In this document: positions 16,496 to 27,759 of the stretch, piece after piece
Layout of the letters: each line of letters opens with the position of its first letter
Numbering within the stretch: position 1 is the first letter of the stretch
NCBI RefSeq assembly: GCF_029223485.1
Contig: NZ_JARHTP010000013.1
Coordinates: forward strand, 124,001 to 188,000
Reading direction: 5' to 3'
DNA: 64,000 bases
From: Streptomyces coacervatus
GTDB taxonomy: Bacteria; Actinomycetota; Actinomycetes; Streptomycetales; Streptomycetaceae
The notes under the pieces: model-generated
The model's input: only the letters and a program-made list of their open reading frames with translations
Databases searched by the model: none
What the model was told of the DNA's origin: nothing
Program-made: the position numbers and the translations under genes

Positions 16496-17398
16496 TCAGG
16501 CGCCGCAGGATCTCAGGAACTTGCGGGTGCGCACCGCGATCGGCAGCGGCTTGTCCGGCTCGCACGGGTACATGTCCTGCTCGACGATGGCGAACAGCTC
16601 CACGCCGAGCTTCTGCGCGGCCTCCAGCACGGGCCCCAACTCCGGTACGCCGGACGGGGGTTCGCACATCACGCCCTGGGCCACGGCGGGCCCGAACGGG
16701 GTCTCGTTCCTGACCACGTCCGCGAGGATCTCCGGGTCGACCTGCTTGAGGTGCAGATAGCCGATGCGTTCGCCGTAGGTCTCGATCAGCTTGACGCTGT
16801 CGCCGCCGTAGTAGGCGTAGTGCCCGGTGTCCAGGCAGAGGTTGACCAGTTCGGAGTCGGTCGAGTCGAGGAAGCGCTCGACGTGGTCCTCGGTGTCGAT
16901 GTGGGTGTCGGCGTGCGGGTGCACGACAATGTCGAGGCCGTACGTCTCCTTCACCTCGTGGCCGAGCCGCTCCATGCCCTTGGTGAGATACGCCCACTGC
17001 TCGCCGGTCAGCTCCTGCGGCTCCAGGATCTCGGCGGTCTTGTCGTCCCGCCAGAAGGACGGGATGACGACCAGGTGCTTCGCGCCCATGGCCTGGGTGA
17101 GTGCGGCGACCTGGCTGACGTGCTCCCAGGTGGACTCCCAGACGGAGGGGCCGCGGTGCAGGCCGGTGAAGACCGTGCCGGCGGAGACCTTCAGGTCACG
17201 CTTGTTGATCTCGTCGGTGAGGCGGGCCGGGTCGGTCGGCAGGTAGCCGTAGGGGCCCAGCTCGATCCACGGGTAGCCGGCCTCGGCGACCTCGTCGAGG
17301 AAGCGTTCCCAGGGCACCTGCTGGGGGTCGTCGGGGAACCAGACGCCCCAGGAGTCAGGGGCCGATCCGACCCGGATGCGGTCCAGTGCACCTGTCAT
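16496..17398 (-). CDS. Sugar-phosphate isomerase/epimerase-like TIM barrel, probable inosose dehydratase (IolE-like)
   Basis: The 300-residue AP-endonuclease-2-type TIM barrel starts MTGALDRIRVGSAPDSWGVW. Conserved features include WIELGPYGYLP, DIVVHPHADTHI, LCLDTGHYAYYGGD and FAIVEQDMYP, giving the Glu/Asp/His/Glu metal site of this family. IolE dehydrates scyllo-inosose to a trihydroxycyclohexanedione. Here it sits between the importer ATPase gene and iolG, while iolD, which uses its product, lies in the divergent operon. The start at 17398 has GGAAGGA upstream; the longer open frame adds a basic, low-complexity sequence. Another inositol isomerase role (IolH/IolI type) cannot be excluded. 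Confidence 0.82.
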   Translation of the reverse strand: MTGALDRIRVGSAPDSWGVWFPDDPQQVPWERFLDEVAEAGYPWIELGPYGYLPTDPARLTDEINKRDLKVSAGTVFTGLHRGPSVWESTWEHVSQVAALTQAMGAKHLVVIPSFWRDDKTAEILEPQELTGEQWAYLTKGMERLGHEVKETYGLDIVVHPHADTHIDTEDHVERFLDSTDSELVNLCLDTGHYAYYGGDSVKLIETYGERIGYLHLKQVDPEILADVVRNETPFGPAVAQGVMCEPPSGVPELGPVLEAAQKLGVELFAIVEQDMYPCEPDKPLPIAVRTRKFLRSCGA

Positions 17399-17399
17399 G

Positions 17400-18311
<912 letters not shown>

Positions 18312-18316
18312 CGGAT

Positions 18317-19396
18317 TCACCTCCGGGTCATGGTGCGCTGGACCCACAGATTGATCAGGACGGCGCCGAGGAGCATGACGCCGAGGAAGGCCTTGAACCA
18401 GTCGGGGTTCCAGCCGGCGTAGACGATGCCCTGCTGCACCATGCCGAACATGAACGCGCCGAAGACCGGGCCGATCGCCGAGCCGTAGCCGCCGGTCAGC
18501 AGGCAGCCGCCGATCACCGCTCCGGAGATGTAGATCAGCTCGATGCCGACGCCCTCGCCGGACTGCACCGTGTTGAAGGAGAACAGCTGGTGCATGCCGA
18601 CGAACCAGGCGCCGAAGCCGACCAGCATGAACAGCGAGATCTTCGTGAAGGCGACCGGCACGCCGACGGCGCGGGCGCTGTCCTTGTTGCCGCCGACCGC
18701 GAAGGTCCAGTTGCCGTACTTGGTGCGCAGCAGCACCCAGGTGGCGATCGCCGCGAACAGCAGCCACCAGAACACGGTGATCTTCACCTGCACGCCGCCG
18801 ATGTCGAACGACGACGCGAAGACCTTCTTGGCCTGGTCGAAGCCGTCCATGTTGCTGATGTCGTCGGTGGCGACGTTGCCGGTGACCAGCTTGGTCACCG
18901 CGAGGTTGACGCCCTGCAGGATCAGGAAGGTGCCGAGCGTGACCAGGAAGCTGGGCAGGCCGGTCTTGACCACCATCCAGCCGTTGAAGAAGCCGATGGC
19001 GAGCGAGACGACCAGGGCGGCGATGACACCGACCCATACGTTCATGGTGAGCTGGTAGCTGATCATGCTGGCGGTGAGCGCCGAGGTGATCACCCCGACA
19101 CCGGCGGACAGGTCGAACTCGCCGCCGATCATCAGCAGGGCGACCGGGATGGTCACGATGCCCAGGGTCGAGGACTGGTAGAGGATGTTCGCCATCGAAC
19201 CGGCGTCGCGCACCGGCGGAGCGGCGATCAGGAAGAACACGTACACCGCTACCGCACCGAGGAAGACACCCACCTCGGGACGGGCCAACAGCCTGACCAC
19301 CAGCGGCCGTTCGGCTGTGCGCCCGTCGGTCTGCTTGGGGCCGGAGGCCGGCGGTGAGGTCACCGCCGGCTCAGCATGCTGGGTCATACCAATCAC
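18317..19396 (-). CDS. Sugar ABC importer permease (ribose/inositol type)
   Basis: The 359-residue permease of the BPD_transp_2 (RbsC-like) family has roughly eight to ten hydrophobic segments. The stretch GEFDLSAGVGVITSALTA matches the family signature near the second helices, and the C-terminal region has LTGGYGSAIGPVFGAFMFG. The proposed start is a GTG at 19396 overlapping the preceding stop as GTGA, with GAAGGG upstream; an ATG three codons in (19387) is an alternative. It forms the membrane channel with the adjacent lipoprotein and ATPase. Confidence 0.92.
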   Translation of the reverse strand: MIGMTQHAEPAVTSPPASGPKQTDGRTAERPLVVRLLARPEVGVFLGAVAVYVFFLIAAPPVRDAGSMANILYQSSTLGIVTIPVALLMIGGEFDLSAGVGVITSALTASMISYQLTMNVWVGVIAALVVSLAIGFFNGWMVVKTGLPSFLVTLGTFLILQGVNLAVTKLVTGNVATDDISNMDGFDQAKKVFASSFDIGGVQVKITVFWWLLFAAIATWVLLRTKYGNWTFAVGGNKDSARAVGVPVAFTKISLFMLVGFGAWFVGMHQLFSFNTVQSGEGVGIELIYISGAVIGGCLLTGGYGSAIGPVFGAFMFGMVQQGIVYAGWNPDWFKAFLGVMLLGAVLINLWVQRTMTRR

Positions 19397-20412
19397 CGAG
19401 TGCCCTTCGCGGCGAACTGGGAGACGGCCTCGACATTGCTCTTGTCGACGAAGGCAGGACCGGTCAGCACCGGCTGCTCACCGCCGCCCATGTAGTTGCC
19501 GTTGTTCTTGTAGAGCCAGAGCGAGTCGACGGCCAGGTAGCCCTGGAGATACGGCTGCTGGTCCACCGCGAACTGGATCGTGCCCTTGCTGATGGCGGTC
19601 GTCAGGTCCTTGTTGAGGTCGAAGGTGGCGACCTTCGCCTTGCTGCCGGCGTCCGCGAGCGACTGCACCGCGGTCAGCGCGTACGGGGCGCCGAGTGCGG
19701 TGACGTAGTCGATGGAGGAGTCCTGCTTGAGCTTGGCGGTGATCGTCGACTTCACGGACGGCATGTCGGTGCCGTTGACGTAGAGGACGTCGGTCTTGCC
19801 GGAGAAGGTCTTCTTCACGCCGTCGCAGCGCTGGGTGAGGCCGACGTTGCCCTGCTCCTGGATGACACAGACGGTGTGCTTGGCGCCGAGGGAGTTGAGC
19901 TTCTTGCCGAACGCCTCACCGGCCACGCTCTCGTCCTGGCCGAAGAACTCCATCAGGCCGAGCTTCTTCCAGTCGCTCACACCGGAGTTGAGGCCCACCA
20001 CAGGTATGTTCGCCGACGTCGCCTTGCCGACGACGGTCTTCATGGCGTCCGGCTTGGCGAGGGTGATCGCGATGCCGTCGACCTTCTGGTCGATCGCGTT
20101 CTGCACCAGGGTGGCCTGGTTGCCCGCGTTCGGGTCGGCCGAATAGATGAGCTTGATGTTGTCCTTGGCCGCGGCGGCCTCGGCGCCCTTGCGGACGATG
20201 TCCCAGAAGGTGTCGCCGGGCGACTGGTGGGTGACCAGCGCGACCGTCATCCGAGGCGTGGTGGCCTTGCCCGCCGAGGCGTTGGCACCCCCCTCTTCCG
20301 ACTTCTTGCCCCCGGAGCTGCTGGAGCAGCCGGCGAGGGTCAGGGCAGCCGCCGCAGCCACCGCGACGACGGGGACGATTCTGCGGGAGCGGGGGTGAGA
20401 AGAGCGGTCCAT
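19393..20412 (-). CDS. Sugar-binding lipoprotein of the ABC importer (RbsB type)
   Basis: The 339-residue protein has a Sec signal and lipobox (LTLAGC, Cys29), a Ser/Gly linker, then a periplasmic_binding_4-like domain from about residue 50: MTVALVTHQSPGDTFWDIVRKGAEAA and VDGIAITLAKPDAM are typical of ribose/inositol-binding proteins. It would be anchored on the outer face of the membrane and deliver substrate to the permease. The start at 20412 gives a proper signal peptide. It is the first gene of the leftward inositol operon; the promoter region is shared with iolC. Confidence 0.93.
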   Translation of the reverse strand: MDRSSHPRSRRIVPVVAVAAAAALTLAGCSSSSGGKKSEEGGANASAGKATTPRMTVALVTHQSPGDTFWDIVRKGAEAAAAKDNIKLIYSADPNAGNQATLVQNAIDQKVDGIAITLAKPDAMKTVVGKATSANIPVVGLNSGVSDWKKLGLMEFFGQDESVAGEAFGKKLNSLGAKHTVCVIQEQGNVGLTQRCDGVKKTFSGKTDVLYVNGTDMPSVKSTITAKLKQDSSIDYVTALGAPYALTAVQSLADAGSKAKVATFDLNKDLTTAISKGTIQFAVDQQPYLQGYLAVDSLWLYKNNGNYMGGGEQPVLTGPAFVDKSNVEAVSQFAAKGTR

Positions 20413-20700
20413 CTTTCCTGGCACCTCACTGTGCGTTGCGGGGGAAAGGGAGAAGAGATCACGAAGATCCAGGGCCCGGGATCTTGGCATGCCCGGGTCG
20501 TCTGCCGCAAACGCGGCGGTCGGCCTGGGACGGGATCAAACCCCCGGCCGCGCCCGCTGTCAATACTTTGTTAAGACATCATTTCACGAGCTAGTCCGAA
20601 TGTAAGTACAAACTATTGACAGCGTCGCCCTCCGAGGCCTACACCTGGGAGGCGGCAGGCCCTCTGGGACCCGCATCCCCCAGCCCGAGGAGCGTCGCGC
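20413..20700. promoter_or_regulatory. Divergent inositol control region with repeated operators
   Basis: This 288-bp region separates the importer operon from iolC. An 11-bp inverted repeat, CGCTGTCAATA (20555-20565) and TATTGACAGCG (20614-20624), carries outward-facing TTGACA -35 boxes. Between them lie two TTTGT-N4-ACA dyads: TTTGTTAAGACAT (20567-20579) and the reverse ATGTAAGTACAAA (20600-20612). The regulator is likely the GntR protein at the end of the iolC operon or the LacI protein at 8.1-9.2 kb. A repressor bound here would block both promoters. The flanks 20413-20550 and 20630-20700 show only leader sequence. Confidence 0.65.
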
Positions 20701-21663
20701 ATGACCGAGTCAGACCAGTCCTTCGACTTGATCACTATGGGCCGTATCGGGGTCGATCTCTACCCTCTCCAATCGGGGATCCCCCTGGCCCGGGTCGAGA
20801 CCTTCGGCAAATTCCTCGGTGGTTCCGCCGCCAACGTGGCGGTCGCCGCCGCCCGACTCGGCCGGAACACCGCGGTGATCACCCGCACCGGGGACGACCC
20901 CTTCGGCGCCTATCTGCACGAGGCGCTGAAGGAGTTCGGCGTCGACGACCGCTGGGTTGCGCCCGTCGCCGCGTACCCGACACCGGTGACCTTCTGCGAG
21001 ATCTTCCCTCCGGATGACTTCCCTCTGTACTTCTACCGGCAGCCTAAGGCCCCTGACCTGGAGATACATTCCGAGGAGCTGGACTACTTCGCCATCCGGG
21101 CGAGCCGGGTCTTCTGGATCACCGGGACCGGTCTGAGCGAGGAGCCGAGCCGCTCCGCCACGCTCGCCGCCCTCAAGGCACGCGCCAAGGCGGGTACGAC
21201 GGTCTTCGACCTCGACTGGCGCCCCATGTTCTGGAAGGACCCGGAGGAGGCTCGCCCGTACTACGCGGAGGCCCTGCGGCACGTCACGGTCGCGGTCGGC
21301 AACCTCGACGAGTGCGAGGTCGCCACCGGCGTCCGCGAGCCGCGGGCCTGCGCCGAGGCGCTGCTGGAGGCGGGCGTGGAGCTGGCGGTCGTCAAGCAGG
21401 GCCCCAAGGGCGTCCTCGCGGTGCACCGCGACGGCACCACCGCCGAGGTCCCCCCGGTGCCCGTCGAGGTGGCCAACGGCCTCGGCGCCGGCGACGCCTT
21501 CGGCGGCTCCCTCGTCCACGGGCTGCTGTCCGGCTGGGAGTTGGCCGAAATCATGCGGTACGCCAACGCGGCCGGAGCCCTCGTCGCCTCCCGACTCGCC
21601 TGCTCGTCCGCGATGCCCACCGAGGCCGAGGTCGAGGACCTCCTCGCGCGGGCCACTGCCTGA
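20701..21663 (+). CDS. iolC: 5-Dehydro-2-deoxygluconokinase (IolC)
   Basis: The 320-residue PfkB-family kinase starts MTESDQSFDLITMGRIGVDL. The family motif FLGGSAANVAVAAARLG is near residues 38-54 and the C-terminal ATP/anion-hole motif ANGLGAGDAFGGSLVHGL carries the catalytic Asp. It phosphorylates 2-deoxy-5-keto-D-gluconate to the 6-phosphate. YPLQ and the GRIGVDLY start are typical of IolC. It is the first gene of the rightward iol operon, with CGAGGAGCG before the ATG. The next gene starts 38 nt after its stop. Confidence 0.95.
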   Translation: MTESDQSFDLITMGRIGVDLYPLQSGIPLARVETFGKFLGGSAANVAVAAARLGRNTAVITRTGDDPFGAYLHEALKEFGVDDRWVAPVAAYPTPVTFCEIFPPDDFPLYFYRQPKAPDLEIHSEELDYFAIRASRVFWITGTGLSEEPSRSATLAALKARAKAGTTVFDLDWRPMFWKDPEEARPYYAEALRHVTVAVGNLDECEVATGVREPRACAEALLEAGVELAVVKQGPKGVLAVHRDGTTAEVPPVPVEVANGLGAGDAFGGSLVHGLLSGWELAEIMRYANAAGALVASRLACSSAMPTEAEVEDLLARATA

Positions 21664-21701
21664 ACCCTCGCGCGAGCCACCCCCTGAAACGGAGCTTCCC
21701 C

Positions 21702-22589
21702 TTGTCCCTCAGCATCCCCGACCTCGTCTCGGTCAGGGCCCGGCATCCCGAGGCCGTCGCCGAGGCGGCCGCCCGGCGCGCCCGCCGCCCGCTCATCGGC
21801 GACAGCGGCCGTCTGATGATCGTGGCCGCCGACCACCCGGCCCGCGGCGCCCTCGGCGTCGGCGACCGCAGACTCGCCATGGCCAACCGGGCGGACCTGC
21901 TGGAGCGCCTGTGCATCGCGCTCTCACGGCCCGGCGTCGACGGGGTGCTGGCCACCGCCGACATCCTGGAGGACCTCCTGCTGCTCGGGGTGCTGGAGAA
22001 CAAGGTCGTCATGGGCTCGATGAACCGCGGGGGCCTGGCGGGCGCCGTCTTCGAGATGGACGACCGCTTCACCGGCCACCGTGCCGAGGACATGGCCCGC
22101 CTCCGCTTCGACGCGGGCAAGCTGCTGCTGCGCATCGACTACGACGACCCGGGCTCGCTGACCACGCTGGAGTCCACGGCCCGCGCGATCGACGACATGG
22201 CCGCACACCGGCTGCCGCTCTTCGTCGAGCCGTTCATCTCCCGCCGGATCGACGGCAGGGTCAGCAACGACCTGTCCGCCGAGGCCGTCACCAAGTCCAT
22301 CGCGATCGCCGCGGGCCTGGGCGGCACCTCCGCCTACACCTGGCTGAAGCTCCCCGTCACCGACGACCCGGACGCCATGGGCGAGGTCCTGGAGACCTCC
22401 ACCCTGCCGACCGTCCTGCTGGGCGGCGAGGTGGGCGAGTCCGCAGAGGAACAAGCGGGCGCGTACGAGCGCTGGCGCAAGGCCCTCAGGCTGCCGACCG
22501 TGCAAGGCATGGTCGTCGGGCGGTCGCTGCTCTACCCGGCCGGGGGCAGTGTGGAGACGGCGGTCGACACGGCCGTGGGTCTGCTGTGA
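21702..22589 (+). CDS. Cgl0159-type (beta/alpha)8 protein, candidate IolJ-like aldolase
   Basis: The 295-residue protein probably starts at TTG 21702 (SLSIPDLVSVR) behind ACGGAG. It has an aldolase-type barrel pattern: MIVAADHPARGALGVGD, VLATADILEDLLLLGVL, VVMGSMNRGGLAG, FVEPFI and WLKLPV, with Asp and Lys candidates for Schiff-base or metal chemistry. It resembles the Cgl0159 protein of the Corynebacterium inositol locus. Its place between iolC and iolB, with no other IolJ visible, suggests that it cleaves the IolC product to dihydroxyacetone phosphate and malonate semialdehyde. That role is inference from position. Confidence 0.82.
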   Translation: MSLSIPDLVSVRARHPEAVAEAAARRARRPLIGDSGRLMIVAADHPARGALGVGDRRLAMANRADLLERLCIALSRPGVDGVLATADILEDLLLLGVLENKVVMGSMNRGGLAGAVFEMDDRFTGHRAEDMARLRFDAGKLLLRIDYDDPGSLTTLESTARAIDDMAAHRLPLFVEPFISRRIDGRVSNDLSAEAVTKSIAIAAGLGGTSAYTWLKLPVTDDPDAMGEVLETSTLPTVLLGGEVGESAEEQAGAYERWRKALRLPTVQGMVVGRSLLYPAGGSVETAVDTAVGLL

Positions 22590-22619
22590 CGTTCTTGTTG
22601 TGACTCGGAGGAGTGCTGT

Positions 22620-23510
22620 ATGACATACCACCTTCCCGCGGGCAAGGCCCTCGGCGGCCCGTACGTCGTCGAGGTGACGCCCGAGAAGGCCGGCTGGGGC
22701 TACTCCAGCCTGCGCGTCCTGGAGCTCCCGCCGGGCGGCACGCACACCTTCGACACCGGCGACAGCGAATGGATCGTGCTGCCGCTGAGCGGCGGCTGCA
22801 CGGTCGCGGCGGCCGACGACTTCGGCCACGACACCTTCGAACTCACCGGCCGCGACAGCGTGTTCAGCGGTGTCAGCGACTTCGCCTATGTGCCGAGGGA
22901 CGCCCGTGCGACGGTCACCTCCGCCGGCGGCGGACGCTTCGCGCTCACGGGCGCGCGCTGCACCCGGCGCCTGCCCGCCCGCTACGGTCCGGCCTCGTCC
23001 GTACCGGTGGAGCTGCGCGGCACCGGGAACTCCTCCCGCCAGGTCAACAACTTCGGCGCAGCAGGGGTCTTCGAGTGCGACAAGCTCATCGCTGTCGAGG
23101 TGATCACGCCCGGCGGCAACTGGTCGTCGTTCCCGCCGCACAAGCACGACGAGCACCGGCCCGGTGAAGAATCGGTGCTCGAAGAGATCTATTACTTCGA
23201 GTTCGCCGATCACGACGGCACCCCCGGCCTCGGCTACCAGCGCGTCTCCCCCTCCGGGCACGGCCGCAACACGGACGTCCTGGCCGAAGTGCGCGGCGGC
23301 GACGTCGTACTGATCCCCGACGGCTGGCACGGGCCGTCCATGGCCGTGCCCGGCCACCACATGTACTACCTCAACGTCATGGCGGGCCCCGAGCCCGAGC
23401 GCGCCTGGCTGATCTGCGACCACCCCGATCACGCCTGGGTCCGCGGCACCTGGCCCGAGCAGCCCGTCGACCCCCGCCTCCCCCTCTACACGGCACCGGA
23501 GAAGTCCTGA
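22620..23510 (+). CDS. iolB: 5-Deoxy-glucuronate isomerase (IolB)
   Basis: The 296-residue bicupin enzyme converts 5-deoxy-D-glucuronate to 2-deoxy-5-keto-gluconate. Typical stretches are SSFPPHKHDEH (metal-binding His cluster), EEIYYFEF, and DGWHGPSMAVPGHHMYYLNVMAGP near the C-terminus. It starts behind GGAGGAG, and its stop overlaps the iolD start by 1 nt (TGATG), giving translational coupling. Length matches the family. Confidence 0.95.
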   Translation: MTYHLPAGKALGGPYVVEVTPEKAGWGYSSLRVLELPPGGTHTFDTGDSEWIVLPLSGGCTVAAADDFGHDTFELTGRDSVFSGVSDFAYVPRDARATVTSAGGGRFALTGARCTRRLPARYGPASSVPVELRGTGNSSRQVNNFGAAGVFECDKLIAVEVITPGGNWSSFPPHKHDEHRPGEESVLEEIYYFEFADHDGTPGLGYQRVSPSGHGRNTDVLAEVRGGDVVLIPDGWHGPSMAVPGHHMYYLNVMAGPEPERAWLICDHPDHAWVRGTWPEQPVDPRLPLYTAPEKS

Positions 23511-25387
23511 TGAGCACCACCACCCGCCGCCTGACCGTCGCCCAGGCCCTGGTGCGTTTCCTGTCCGTCCAGTACACCGAGCGCGACGGCGTGCGCCACC
23601 GGCTCATCGCCGGTACCTGGGGAATCTTCGGTCATGGCAACGTTGCCGGGATCGGCCAGGCCCTGCTGGAGGCGGGTGAGGACACCATGCCGTACCACCA
23701 GGGCCGCAACGAGCAGGCGATGGTGCATGCGGCCGTCGGCTACGCCCGCCAGCTCGACCGTCTCTCCGCGCAGGCCGTGACGACGTCCATCGGCCCCGGC
23801 GCGACGAACCTGGTCACCGGCGCCGCCCTGGCGACGATCAACCGTCTGCCGGTCCTGCTCCTGCCCGGCGACTACTTCGCCACCCGCGCCGCCGACCCGC
23901 TGCTGCAGCAGCTGGAGCACCCGACCGAGGCCGACGTGTCGGTGAACGACACCCTGCGCCCGGTGTCGAGGTACTTCGACCGCATCACCCGCCCCGAGGC
24001 CCTGATCCCCTCCGCCCTCAACGCCATGCGGGTCCTCGCCGACCCCGCCGAGACCGGCGCCGTGACCCTGGCCCTCCCCCAGGACGTGCAGGCCGAGGCG
24101 TACGACTGGCCGGAGGAGTTCTTCGCCGAGCGCGAGTGGCACGTACGGCGGCCCGCGCCCGACCCGTTCGAGCTGGCGGAGGCGGTCGCGGCGATCCGGG
24201 CCGCCGAGCGTCCGCTGATCGTCGCGGGCGGCGGCATCCACCACAGCAAGGCCGAGGAGGCGCTGAAGGCGCTGGTGGACGCCACCGGCATCCCGGTCGC
24301 CTCGACCCAGGCGGGCAAGGGCTCGCTGCGCTACGACCACCCCGCCGACCTCGGCGGCATCGGCCACACCGGCACGGCGGTCTGCGACGACATCGCGCGC
24401 ACCGCCGACCTGATCATCGGCGTCGGCACCCGGTACACGGACTTCACGACCGCCTCCAACACCCTCTTCCAGAACCCGGACGTCCGGTTCGTCAACCTCA
24501 ACATCGCCGCGTTCGACGCCCACAAGCTGGCGGCGCGGACGGTCGTGTGTGACGCGAGGGCAGGGCTCACAGCGTTGACAGAGGCACTCTCGGATCACCG
24601 TGTGAACTCGGTTTACGAGGCCGAGTACCGCGCCGGCAAGGAACGCTGGGAGCAGGTCGTTGACGCTGCTTTCACCGCCGACGACGAGAACGCCGTACCG
24701 ACCCAGACCCAGGTGCTCGGCGCCCTGGACGCGGTCGTCGGCGACGAGGACGTGGTGATCAACGCGGCCGGTTCGCTCCCCGGTGACCTGCACAAGCTGT
24801 GGCGGGCGCGCAGCCCCCGCCAGTACCACCTGGAGTACGGCTACTCCTGCATGGGGTACGAGATCCCGGCGGGCATCGGCGTCCAGCAGGCCAGCCCCGA
24901 CACCCCGGTCTGGTCCCTGGTCGGCGACGGCACCTACCTGATGATGCCGACGGAGATCGTCACGGCCGTCCAGGAGGGCCTGCCCGTCAACCTCCTCCTC
25001 ATCCAGAACCACGGCTACGCCTCCATCGGCGGCCTCTCCGAATACGTCGGCGGCGAGCGCTTCGGCACCGCATACCGCTACCGGACCGCCGACGGCACCT
25101 TCTCCGGCGCCCCGCTCCCCGTCGACCTGGCCGCCAACGCGGGCAGCCTCGGCATGGACGTACTGCGCGCCAAGACCGTGCGCGAACTGCGCGAGGCGCT
25201 CGCCGCGGCACGCGCCTCGGACCGCCCGACCTGCGTCTACGTCGAGACCGACACGGCCACCCCGACCGCTCCCCCGGCCGAGGCCTGGTGGGACGTGCCG
25301 GTCGCCGCGACCGCCTCCCGCGAGGCCGCCGTACAGGCCCGCGAGGAGTACGACCGTCAGGTCGCCGACCAGCGCCGCCACCTCTGA
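23510..25387 (+). CDS. iolD: 3D-(3,5/4)-trihydroxycyclohexane-1,2-dione hydrolase (IolD)
   Basis: The 625-residue thiamine-diphosphate enzyme has three domains. The N-terminal pyrimidine-binding part has GIFGHGNVAGIGQAL and the catalytic-Glu region. The C-terminal ThDP motif is GDGTYLMMPTEIVTA...NHGYASIGGL. The sequence NEQAMVHAAVGYARQ is characteristic of IolD. It hydrolyses the cyclic dione made by IolE to 5-deoxy-glucuronate, the substrate of IolB. It is coupled to iolB by a 1-nt overlap and followed after 29 nt by mmsA. Its length fits the family (about 620-640). Confidence 0.95.
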   Translation: MSTTTRRLTVAQALVRFLSVQYTERDGVRHRLIAGTWGIFGHGNVAGIGQALLEAGEDTMPYHQGRNEQAMVHAAVGYARQLDRLSAQAVTTSIGPGATNLVTGAALATINRLPVLLLPGDYFATRAADPLLQQLEHPTEADVSVNDTLRPVSRYFDRITRPEALIPSALNAMRVLADPAETGAVTLALPQDVQAEAYDWPEEFFAEREWHVRRPAPDPFELAEAVAAIRAAERPLIVAGGGIHHSKAEEALKALVDATGIPVASTQAGKGSLRYDHPADLGGIGHTGTAVCDDIARTADLIIGVGTRYTDFTTASNTLFQNPDVRFVNLNIAAFDAHKLAARTVVCDARAGLTALTEALSDHRVNSVYEAEYRAGKERWEQVVDAAFTADDENAVPTQTQVLGALDAVVGDEDVVINAAGSLPGDLHKLWRARSPRQYHLEYGYSCMGYEIPAGIGVQQASPDTPVWSLVGDGTYLMMPTEIVTAVQEGLPVNLLLIQNHGYASIGGLSEYVGGERFGTAYRYRTADGTFSGAPLPVDLAANAGSLGMDVLRAKTVRELREALAAARASDRPTCVYVETDTATPTAPPAEAWWDVPVAATASREAAVQAREEYDRQVADQRRHL

Positions 25388-25416
25388 ACTCCCCGTATCC
25401 GAAAGGCCCTTGCACC

Positions 25417-26910
<1,494 letters not shown>

Positions 26911-26943
26911 CACCCCGTCAGCTCTTCAGAGGGAGGTACGCCC

Positions 26944-27726
26944 ATGGCGAAGACCGGCGGCACCGCACGTGCCGCGACGGCCGCTCTCGACTCGCTGGAC
27001 TTCGCCCTGGACCGGGGCAGTCCGGTGCCGCTCTACTACCAGCTGGCCCAGCAGCTGGAGGCGGCGATCGAGCACGGGGTCCTCGCCCCGGGCAACCTCC
27101 TGGGCAACGAGATCGACCTCTCGACCCGCCTGGGCCTGTCCAGACCCACCGTCCGGCAGGCCATCCAGTCCCTGGTCGACAAGGGGCTGCTGGTGCGCCG
27201 CCGAGGGGTCGGCACCCAGGTGGTGCACAGCCAGGTCAAGCGCCCGCTGGAGCTCTCCAGCCTCTACGACGACCTGGAGTCGGCCGGGCAGGGCCCGACC
27301 ACCCAGGTGGTGCGCAACGAGCGCGAGCCGGCGTCGCCGGACGTTGCGGCCGCGCTCGCCGTCGCGGAGGGCAGCGAGGTGATCGTCCTGGATCGGCTGC
27401 GTCTCACCCACGGCCAGCCGGTTGCCCTGCTGTGCAACCACCTCCCCGCAACGCTCCTGGACCTGGACACCGCCCGCCTGGAGTCGACCGGCCTGTACCG
27501 GATGATGCGCACCGCCGGCATCACCCTGCACAGCGCCCGCCAGACCATCGGCGCCCGCTCCGCCACCGCCGAGGAGGCCGCACGCCTCGACGAGGAGGAG
27601 GGCGCGGCCCTGCTGACCATGCAGCGCACCGCGTACGACGACACCGGCCGTCCGGTGGAGTACGGGACGCACATCTATCGGGCGTCGCGGTATGCGTTTG
27701 ATTTCCAGCTGCTGGTGAGGCCATGA
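26944..27726 (+). CDS. GntR-family regulator (HutC/UTRA type)
   Basis: The 260-residue regulator has an N-terminal winged helix (LAQQLEAAIEHGVLAPG, then LSTRLGLSRPTVRQAIQSL and RRRGVGTQVV) followed by a UTRA ligand domain from about 100 (EVIVLDRLRLTHGQPVALLCNHLP ending RASRYAFDFQLLV). It follows mmsA by 33 nt with GGGAGGTACGCCC before the ATG, so it is co-transcribed and probably the local inositol repressor. Its operator may be the TTTGT-N4-ACA dyads at 20.6 kb; that is inference. Confidence 0.92.
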   Translation: MAKTGGTARAATAALDSLDFALDRGSPVPLYYQLAQQLEAAIEHGVLAPGNLLGNEIDLSTRLGLSRPTVRQAIQSLVDKGLLVRRRGVGTQVVHSQVKRPLELSSLYDDLESAGQGPTTQVVRNEREPASPDVAAALAVAEGSEVIVLDRLRLTHGQPVALLCNHLPATLLDLDTARLESTGLYRMMRTAGITLHSARQTIGARSATAEEAARLDEEEGAALLTMQRTAYDDTGRPVEYGTHIYRASRYAFDFQLLVRP

Positions 27727-27759
27727 CGAGCGCGACGAGCGACAATCTGTGACGCACTG

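Noticed and set aside
20526..20560. GC-rich stretch in the inositol intergenic region as a terminator
   Set aside because: It lies between divergent starts, where no transcript ends, and the pairing is weak.
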